This document shows positions 25,980 through 32,081 of a stretch of DNA of 32,081 bases, piece after piece. The position numbers were made by a program, and so were the translations under genes. The stretch's first letter is position 1; every line of letters begins with the position of its first letter. The stretch spans positions 1 to 32,081 of the forward strand of contig JABHOG010000022.1 of NCBI GenBank assembly GCA_018694835.1, read 5' to 3'. Origin of the DNA: Planctomycetota bacterium (GTDB lineage: Bacteria > Planctomycetota > UBA8108 > UBA1146). The notes under the pieces were generated by a model, which was not told where the DNA came from, did no database searches, and saw only the letters and a program-made list of their open reading frames with translations.

Positions 25980-25987
25980 CCTACGAC

Positions 25988-27259
25988 TTGAAACCTCAGC
26001 GCGACGGAATCGAGACCGTGTCCCCCTCCAGGTTCAGGATCGCCATGTACAGTCATGACGGTTATGGGCTGGGACACTTCCGCCGCTGCTTGCTGCTGGC
26101 ACAGAAGACCCAGCAGCACCTCACAGATATCGAGATCCTCATCGTCACCGGCTCTTCTCGCGCCTTCTTCTTCAACTTGCCTCGCAATACTCGAATCGTC
26201 ACTCTCGACACTGTCACCAAGGATCTGAACGGCAAGTACATCCCGCGGAACCCACAGATGTCATTGACCGAGACGCTGGCCAGAAGACGGCAGATTCTCA
26301 GTCGAGCACTTCTCGACTACAACCCCGACCTCCTCATCGTCGACCATGTCCCGACCGGTCTGAGAGGTGAACTGCTTCCCTTGATGGCAGACCTCAAATC
26401 GAGGGGAACTCGACTCGCTATAGGATTGCGAGACATCATCGACGAAGGTCCACAGGTCCGATCGGCGTGGCTAAAAGATGGTTGTAACCAGGTGATCGAG
26501 TCGCTCTATGACCACATCTGGGTCTACGGCAACCAGAATATCTTCGACCTGGGTAAACTCTATGGGCTGAGTGCTTCCGCCTGTCAACGCCTCGAGTATC
26601 TCGGATATCTTCGCAGATCGGTACGATCTCACCAGCCCCCGGACGAGACTCGGGATTCCATCCAATCGTCCATATCCGATCCCCGCTTGGTTTGCGTGTC
26701 CGGCGGTGGAGAAGATGGATTTCCGACGGGGTCGACCTTTCTGGAAGCGCTGGAGGCACATCCAGTAAACATTCAGGGCACCCTGATCACCGGCCCATTC
26801 CTGTCGCGTGCTCATTCGCGAGAGCTGGCCAGTCGCTTTGGAACCAACAAGAACCTCCAGGTGCTCAGATTCACAACTCACCTCGAACAGCACCTCGAAA
26901 CAGCGGATCTGATCGTCACCATGGGCGGATACAACGCCATGATGGAAGCGATCTCCACCCAGAAACCAGTCATCGTGATTCCCAGGGTTTTCCCACGACA
27001 AGAGCAATGGCTCCGAGCCTCGCTGTTTGCCGAGAAGGGCCTGGTCCGATGCCTCCATCCAGACAACCTCACTCCAGAATTGCTCTCTGCTGAAATCCAA
27101 GAAGCTCTTGCCGGCCCTCCACCTCCATCCCCTGAGGAGTGTGGTCTCAGCATGGATGGAATTGGCAACTTCCTCACACGGATTGATCATCTTCGAAAAG
27201 AAGTAATTTCAATGAGAAAGGCCCATCCCAATGGCAAATCAGATCTCATCGGAGCCTGA
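25988..27259 (+). CDS. Predicted glycosyltransferase (COG4671 / MurG-like, GT-B fold)
   Basis: 423 residues from TTG 25988, chosen because the sigma-54 promoter and a good ribosome binding site lie just before it; the longer frame from ATG 25898 would begin upstream of the promoter. The N-terminal strand RIAMYSHDGYGLGHFRR is typical of COG4671 predicted glycosyltransferases and contains the glycine-rich GxGH loop seen in MurG-like enzymes. The C-terminal half has VSGGGEDG and MGGYNAMMEAIS, the nucleotide-sugar binding region of the GT28/MurG C-domain. It should be cytoplasmic and transfer a sugar from an NDP- or UDP-sugar; the acceptor is unknown. First gene of the operon; its end overlaps the next gene by 29 bp. 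Confidence 0.85.
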   Translation: MKPQRDGIETVSPSRFRIAMYSHDGYGLGHFRRCLLLAQKTQQHLTDIEILIVTGSSRAFFFNLPRNTRIVTLDTVTKDLNGKYIPRNPQMSLTETLARRRQILSRALLDYNPDLLIVDHVPTGLRGELLPLMADLKSRGTRLAIGLRDIIDEGPQVRSAWLKDGCNQVIESLYDHIWVYGNQNIFDLGKLYGLSASACQRLEYLGYLRRSVRSHQPPDETRDSIQSSISDPRLVCVSGGGEDGFPTGSTFLEALEAHPVNIQGTLITGPFLSRAHSRELASRFGTNKNLQVLRFTTHLEQHLETADLIVTMGGYNAMMEAISTQKPVIVIPRVFPRQEQWLRASLFAEKGLVRCLHPDNLTPELLSAEIQEALAGPPPPSPEECGLSMDGIGNFLTRIDHLRKEVISMRKAHPNGKSDLIGA

Positions 27260-28490
27260 TTCAAGTATTCACGTTGCATACCTCCTGAAGATGTTTCCGC
27301 GGCTTTCGGAAACCTTCATCCTCAATGAGGTCCTCGAACTGGAGCACCAAGGTGCCAAGGTAGATGTGTTCAGTTTGATGGCTCCCGGAGACGGTCGCTT
27401 TCATGGAAACCTGAGCCAACTCAAACTGGCCGTTCGATGTATCCCACGAGAAAAGCCTGAATCTCTCTGGTCAAAGATCTGGAGTCTCGAGCCGGGCCTG
27501 GTTCCGCCACTGAATCAATGGGAAACGGCCGTCGAGTTCATCCGAAGGAACCGTTTCCCCAAGGATCTAGACATGCTCCTCAGAGCATTGCTGATCGGAG
27601 CCCAGGCCAAGTCTCTGGGAGTGCAGCATTTCCACGCTCATTTTGCGACGATCTCGACTCGCATGGCGGCGCTCGTGAACTTGCTCTATCAGATTCCATT
27701 TTCGTTCACTTGCCACGCCAAGGATATCTTCAGAGAAACGGTGGACCGTCGCCTGTTCAAGGAATTGGTCGACCTCTCCACCTTCGCCATCACCGTGAGT
27801 GACTTCAACCGCAACTACATCATCGAGAAGACACCCGATGTCGATCCTGACAAGATCATCCGTCTCTACAATGGCATCAATCTAGACTTCTTCGAGCCTT
27901 CGATCCGGGAACCGGAGACCGATCCGATCCACATGATCAGTGTCGGGAGATTGGTCCCAAAGAAGGGATTCGATCACCTGCTCGAAGCGCTTTCGATCCT
28001 TCGTAAAAAGGGAGTCCAGTTCAAGGCCACCATCATTGGAGATGGTGACGAAGAAGCAAAACTGCAGGAGTTGAGCCACCAGTTGCAACTGGATCAATGT
28101 GTCCATTTCACAGGAGGGCTCTCCATAGAAGAAGTGCGGAAACGTTGTGCCGAATCAGCGATGATGGTCCTGGCGTGCGTACCGGATGATGACGGAAACA
28201 TGGATGCACTTCCCACAGTTCTCCTGGAAGCGCTGGGGCTCGACTTGCCAATCGTGACCACGACGCTCACAGGCTGTCCCGAGATCGTCGGGGAGGATGC
28301 AGGATTACTGGTCGAACCCGCCAATCCACAAGCGCTCGCAGACGCCATCGAACGGATCACCCTGAAGATCAAAAATGGTGAACTGGTCAAGGGAACGGCG
28401 AGAAATCGAGCACAGAAGTTGTTCGATCTTTCCACCAATGTTGCAACACTCCGGGGTCATTTCGAACGTAGTGTTTCAAAGAACTGCTAG
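27231..28490 (+). CDS. Family 4 glycosyltransferase (WcaL/EPS type)
   Basis: 419 residues starting with ATG inside the end of the previous gene; GAAAGG nine bases upstream may serve as ribosome binding site. The opening YLLKMFPRLSETFILNEV is characteristic of WcaL-like exopolysaccharide glycosyltransferases. HAHFA and CHAKDIFRE mark the N-domain; SVGRLVPKKGFDHLLEA and the E-x7-E type region ending at E333 (TVLLEALGLDLPIV) mark the GT4 donor site. It is expected to be a retaining, cytoplasmic or membrane-peripheral enzyme that extends a lipid-linked glycan. It is followed after 8 bp by a second GT4 gene, consistent with an oligosaccharide assembled stepwise. Confidence 0.92.
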   Translation: MANQISSEPDSSIHVAYLLKMFPRLSETFILNEVLELEHQGAKVDVFSLMAPGDGRFHGNLSQLKLAVRCIPREKPESLWSKIWSLEPGLVPPLNQWETAVEFIRRNRFPKDLDMLLRALLIGAQAKSLGVQHFHAHFATISTRMAALVNLLYQIPFSFTCHAKDIFRETVDRRLFKELVDLSTFAITVSDFNRNYIIEKTPDVDPDKIIRLYNGINLDFFEPSIREPETDPIHMISVGRLVPKKGFDHLLEALSILRKKGVQFKATIIGDGDEEAKLQELSHQLQLDQCVHFTGGLSIEEVRKRCAESAMMVLACVPDDDGNMDALPTVLLEALGLDLPIVTTTLTGCPEIVGEDAGLLVEPANPQALADAIERITLKIKNGELVKGTARNRAQKLFDLSTNVATLRGHFERSVSKNC

Positions 28491-28498
28491 GCAATCGG

Positions 28499-29650
28499 AT
28501 GAAACGCTTTTCCTACATCTGTGCTGACCCAGGGATTCCTCTTCCAGGAAGGAAGGGCGCATCGGTCCATGTCGCTTCCCTCTGCCGAGCGTTTTATCGC
28601 CATGGCTTGACCGGGGATATCCACACGGTTCGAGGAGAATGTGCTGAGCTCGACGGCATTCCCATCCGCCCCATCTCGGTTCTTCCACGGAGAAAGCACA
28701 AATCTCTGGAAGATCGCGAGAATCGATTGTTCCTGTCACGGGTCGAATCGGTCATTGAAAAACCAGACTTCATTTACGAGCGTTACAGCTTGTGGCATCC
28801 AGGAGGTGTCTACCTGGCTCGAAAGCTAGGCGTCCCCTTTATCCTGGAAGTCAACAGCCCACTCCCTCTGGAAACCAAGAGATTCAGACAGATGGCGAAC
28901 GAATCTCTGGCCGATGGGATTTCCCGATTGCTCCTGAGAGAAGCAGATCTCGTCGTCTGCGTATCGGAAGAAATCGCAAAATGGGTCGTCTCCGAAAGAC
29001 TGCATTCAGCAGGAGTCTTGGTGGTGCCCAATGGTGTCGACGAATTACTGTTCCATCCGGAAGTGGAAAATCGACCGGCCACTCTTCCCGGCCCAGAAAC
29101 CAAGTTAATTGGATTCACCAGCACTTTTCGGCCCTGGCATGGAACCGAACAACTGCTGGATACTTTTCAGTACTTGGTCAAGGAATTGAAATCGTCTGCT
29201 CACCTGGTTTGCATCGGTGACGGCCCAGAACGTCTCAAATTTCTCGACCAAGCAAATCGAGCAGGACTGGCGGATCGGATCCATGCACCGGGTAAGTTAC
29301 ATCATCTCGATGTGAATAACTGGCTCGCCAGTTGCGACGTGGCGGTGGCTCCCTATCCCAATCTGGACGACTTCTGGTTCTCCCCACTGAAGATCTTCGA
29401 ATACTTCTGTTGTGGATTGCCGGTGGTAGCTTCTGCAGCGGGACAGATCCACGACCTTCTGGCTGAAGATCGCGGCGCTCTGATTCCCGTCGGCGATAGC
29501 AAGCAGATGGCGACCAGCATCCATCACTTCCTCGAGAATCCACAGCATGCTCAAGATGTAGGCCAGCGGGCGAGACAATGGGTTCTGGAAAATGCCACCT
29601 GGAAGATCAGGGCCGCCGAGATTCTTGAGCAGATAAAGGCCCTGCCATGA
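28499..29650 (+). CDS. Family 4 glycosyltransferase
   Basis: 383 residues from ATG 28499. The N-domain starts with a KGASVHVASL loop, the usual acceptor-side glycine/lysine loop of GT4 enzymes. VVPNGVD, IGFTSTFRPWHGTEQLLD and the PLKIFEYF...GLPVVAS donor site (E301) follow. Length is normal for the family. The stop overlaps the ABC exporter start as ATGA, so assembly and export genes are translationally coupled. The sugar and acceptor cannot be read from the sequence. Confidence 0.92.
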   Translation: MKRFSYICADPGIPLPGRKGASVHVASLCRAFYRHGLTGDIHTVRGECAELDGIPIRPISVLPRRKHKSLEDRENRLFLSRVESVIEKPDFIYERYSLWHPGGVYLARKLGVPFILEVNSPLPLETKRFRQMANESLADGISRLLLREADLVVCVSEEIAKWVVSERLHSAGVLVVPNGVDELLFHPEVENRPATLPGPETKLIGFTSTFRPWHGTEQLLDTFQYLVKELKSSAHLVCIGDGPERLKFLDQANRAGLADRIHAPGKLHHLDVNNWLASCDVAVAPYPNLDDFWFSPLKIFEYFCCGLPVVASAAGQIHDLLAEDRGALIPVGDSKQMATSIHHFLENPQHAQDVGQRARQWVLENATWKIRAAEILEQIKALP

Positions 29651-31440
29651 AACCTGAAACAGCACTAAAGAAAGGTTTCAAGGACTGGAGGACCATCACC
29701 GGCAAGCACGGTGACCTGATCCGTGCCCAGTCCTCACTGCTGGCTCTCTCCGGAGGCTCTTTGCTCATCGAGATCTTGTTTGCTCTGATCGCTCCGTGGC
29801 CCGTTCGTTATGTGTTCGATGGCATACTGATGCCGCAAGACGGAACAACCTTGATGTTCATACCTGAGGGTTGGCCGCAACAAGCACCGTTGTCATTCCT
29901 CGGGGTCGTCAGTGCCGCAGTGCTCGTGATTGCCATCGGGCAGGGAATCTTCGGCTACTTCAGAACCGTCACCAGTGCCATGGCTGGCCAACGTATGGTG
30001 ATGAAACTGAGGAAACGATTCTATTCTCAACTACTTCATCTTTCGTTGAGATTTCATAGAGATCAAAAACTGGGAGATCTACTGGTCAGGATTACCGGCG
30101 ATGTTCCGATGCTGCGCGATGTCCTCTCCACTGAGTTGGTCGACATCTCTGGCAGAGTGGTCCAGGCCATCGCAACCTTGACCATGATGTTCCTGATCGA
30201 TCCTGAGTTGGCCGCGATATCCCTTCTGGTACTGATCGCCGTCACTGCTCTTTCTCGATTCTTCAGCCGCAAGATCACAAAGGTGGCCAAGAAACAACGG
30301 GAGTTCGAAGGCGAAATCGCCTTCACCACAGGAGAAGGTCTGACATCTCTACAACTGGTCAAATCACTCGGCAGAGAACACGAGATGACCCGACGCTTCG
30401 CCCGGAAGAACCGCTCCTCCCTGCGCCAGGGTGTACGTGGTACTCGGTTACAAGCGTCCCTGTCTCGCTGGACTGAATTGATCTTTGCCGGAGGACTCTC
30501 CGTGGTGTTACTTGCCGGAGCGTGGCGTGTCCACCAGGTCTCAGGAATGACACCGGGTATCTTGCTGGTTTTCATCTCCTATGTCCGATCGTTCCAGAAG
30601 CCGCTTCGGAAAGTTTCTAGACTGGCCGCCAAGGTCGGCAAGGCGGCGGCCTGCGCCGAGAGAATCGCAGCAGTGCTCGAACTGGAACCAGAAGAAAAGG
30701 ATGCACCCGATTCGGTACCCGCCCCCCCACTCAAAGGGAAGATCGATTTCCAGCAGTTGCACTTTGATTACCAGAAGAGTTCCACTGCAGAAGAATCGGT
30801 CCCCCCGGCACTCAACGGAATAGAACTCACCATCGAAGCGGGTCAGCACCTCGTCATCATCGGGCCCAACGGTGCCGGTAAGAGTACCCTCTGCAATATG
30901 CTCCTGAGATTGTACGAACCCGATAGAGGTCAAATCCTCATCGACGATCAACCGATCCGAAACTGGACGATTCGCAGTCTCCGGGATCAGATTTCGGTGG
31001 TCCTGCAGGACAGTTTGATCCTGTCGGGATCGGTGCGAGACAACCTGCTCTTTCATTGCCCCGAAGCATCCGACGACCAGATCATCGCTGCACTATCCAG
31101 GACTGGTTGCCAGTTCCTCCTCGACCATCCAGAGCAACTCGATCGGGAGTTGGCTGAAGGGGGTCGCGATCTCTCCGGTGGTGAGAGAAGAAGGCTATCG
31201 CTCGCCTGTGCGATACTACGCGACACTCCGATCGTCATTCTGGATGAACCGACCACCGGAGTAGACCCGGAGACCACCGTCGAACTGAGAAAACTGCTGC
31301 CGCGATTCCTTCAGGGGAAAACCCTGATCCTGATCACACACGATCAAGAGCTGGCAGTTTCATTCGATCGCTGCATCCGCCTCGAAGCAGGACATATCTC
31401 CGAGGAAACCCATCAAGGTAGAGATGGAGGAGAGAGATGA
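29647..31440 (+). CDS. ABC exporter, fused membrane and ATPase domains (MsbA/ABCB type)
   Basis: 597 residues. The N-terminal part is a type IV exporter membrane domain with about six helices (near 33-55, 80-105, 160-180, 183-203, 275-295 and 300-318). The ATPase domain has all motifs: Walker A GPNGAGKST (K412), Q-loop VVLQD, signature LSGGE (509-513), Walker B VILDEP (D533, E534) and H565. It should work as a homodimer that flips or exports a lipid-linked substrate; the three glycosyltransferase genes before it suggest a glycolipid or lipid-linked oligosaccharide (inference). It overlaps both neighbours by ATGA. Peptide or drug export cannot be excluded on sequence alone. Confidence 0.92.
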   Translation: MKPETALKKGFKDWRTITGKHGDLIRAQSSLLALSGGSLLIEILFALIAPWPVRYVFDGILMPQDGTTLMFIPEGWPQQAPLSFLGVVSAAVLVIAIGQGIFGYFRTVTSAMAGQRMVMKLRKRFYSQLLHLSLRFHRDQKLGDLLVRITGDVPMLRDVLSTELVDISGRVVQAIATLTMMFLIDPELAAISLLVLIAVTALSRFFSRKITKVAKKQREFEGEIAFTTGEGLTSLQLVKSLGREHEMTRRFARKNRSSLRQGVRGTRLQASLSRWTELIFAGGLSVVLLAGAWRVHQVSGMTPGILLVFISYVRSFQKPLRKVSRLAAKVGKAAACAERIAAVLELEPEEKDAPDSVPAPPLKGKIDFQQLHFDYQKSSTAEESVPPALNGIELTIEAGQHLVIIGPNGAGKSTLCNMLLRLYEPDRGQILIDDQPIRNWTIRSLRDQISVVLQDSLILSGSVRDNLLFHCPEASDDQIIAALSRTGCQFLLDHPEQLDRELAEGGRDLSGGERRRLSLACAILRDTPIVILDEPTTGVDPETTVELRKLLPRFLQGKTLILITHDQELAVSFDRCIRLEAGHISEETHQGRDGGER

Positions 31441-32081
31441 ACCACTTCCCGCTGCCCCCCGATGCTCCCGCTGGATTTTCAGAACTGATCTCCGGAGATC
31501 TCTGGCATCGTCTCGCGGATGCTGGGCTGGTCTTTCCGCTGGAGAATCCTCACCTGTCGATTCAGTACCTTCGCTTGAAGCCTAACGCTTGCAGGGTCTT
31601 TCTGCTCGGAGAGCAGCGTGAGAAGGCCGACATGCCTCCCCAGGGTATGTTGCTGCAGATCTATGATGATAAAGACCGGGCGCAATCGGTCTATGACAAG
31701 GAAAAGACTCGTAGGCCGCTCCCCTCCCCCGATGGCTGGATGACCTTCCTCGATAAAGCATCCGGAGTCGTCGGACTCCCTTTCCCCAACGACCCAGAGA
31801 TTCCCGAGTTGAGGCGTATCTATGAACCGGATCGATTTCGGCGGCTCGCACTCGATCTGGTCAAGGGATTGACTCCTGATCAGTGGCGACTTCAGCGCAG
31901 ATTGACCAAATTCCACCTGCTCGCCTACAAGCCGGGCCGCAGAGCTGTACTTCGAGCAAAATTGAAGTTTCGCCACCTCATCGAGGACCAGAAAATACGG
32001 GTAAGACTTCACCTCAAGGTCGAAAAGAAGAGCACAGCACACAGATCCATCAAACAAGCGAAGCAGATTTCCGAGGCCACC
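31437..32081 (+). CDS. Aminoglycoside-phosphotransferase-like kinase, 3' end missing
   Basis: The ATG overlaps the exporter stop (ATGA) and the frame is open for 215 codons to the window end, so the C-terminal lobe is not visible. The segment LLAYKPGRRAVLRAKL followed by a strand RLHLKVEKKS resembles the N-lobe of the aminoglycoside phosphotransferase / choline kinase fold, where the Lys in the second strand holds ATP. Such kinase-like proteins occur in polysaccharide and exporter clusters and might phosphorylate a sugar or lipid precursor. The catalytic HxDxxxxN and DxD motifs would lie beyond the window, so the call is provisional. Confidence 0.6.
   Translation, partial: MNHFPLPPDAPAGFSELISGDLWHRLADAGLVFPLENPHLSIQYLRLKPNACRVFLLGEQREKADMPPQGMLLQIYDDKDRAQSVYDKEKTRRPLPSPDGWMTFLDKASGVVGLPFPNDPEIPELRRIYEPDRFRRLALDLVKGLTPDQWRLQRRLTKFHLLAYKPGRRAVLRAKLKFRHLIEDQKIRVRLHLKVEKKSTAHRSIKQAKQISEAT

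Overview
The window reads as a stretch of a moderately GC-rich, Gram-negative-type chromosome, most likely from Planctomycetota or a close relative. The reasons are a BatA/VWA-type membrane protein, very large secreted proteins built from FN3, PKD and carboxypeptidase-regulatory-like modules, and three unrelated secreted proteins that share one C-terminal dockerin-like tail ending in G-x-D-P-T-x-D-x-L-G-C. The taxonomic call is inference from protein style only. No rRNA, tRNA, IS element or CRISPR array was seen.

Left part (1-7211): the 3' part of a VWA-domain membrane protein runs rightward. It converges on, and overlaps by 77 bp, a leftward secreted endonuclease I with FN3, lamin-tail and dockerin modules. 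A 310-bp divergent intergenic region separates the nuclease from a rightward secreted protein with six ~90-residue carboxypeptidase-regulatory-like repeats, an FN3-like module and the same dockerin tail.

Middle part (7329-18734, all leftward): a giant subtilisin-family (S8) protease with seven Cys-bearing FN3-like modules, eight PKD domains (seven nearly identical, 252-bp units) and the dockerin tail is followed by a tight three-gene set: a YVTN-type beta-propeller protein, a cytochrome c fused to a periplasmic ligand-binding domain, and a SurA-like/DsbA-like thioredoxin-fold protein. The three are joined by GTGA and TGATG overlaps, so they probably form one envelope redox or sensing unit.

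Right part (19117-32081, all rightward): this is the most coherent region. A putative beta-propeller lipoprotein, a beta-helix lipoprotein, a membrane histidine kinase and an NtrC-type sigma-54 activator form one tightly packed operon. Directly after the activator gene lie four TGG-N10-CCA dyads at 25731-25827, then a good sigma-54 -24/-12 promoter at 25927-25942, then a glycosyltransferase/ABC-exporter/kinase-like operon that runs off the window end. The simplest reading is a self-contained regulatory module: envelope lipoproteins and a histidine kinase control an activator that switches on the neighbouring surface-glycan operon through sigma-54. The operator array and promoter are seen in the sequence; the signal, the glycan and the link between the lipoproteins and the kinase are inference.
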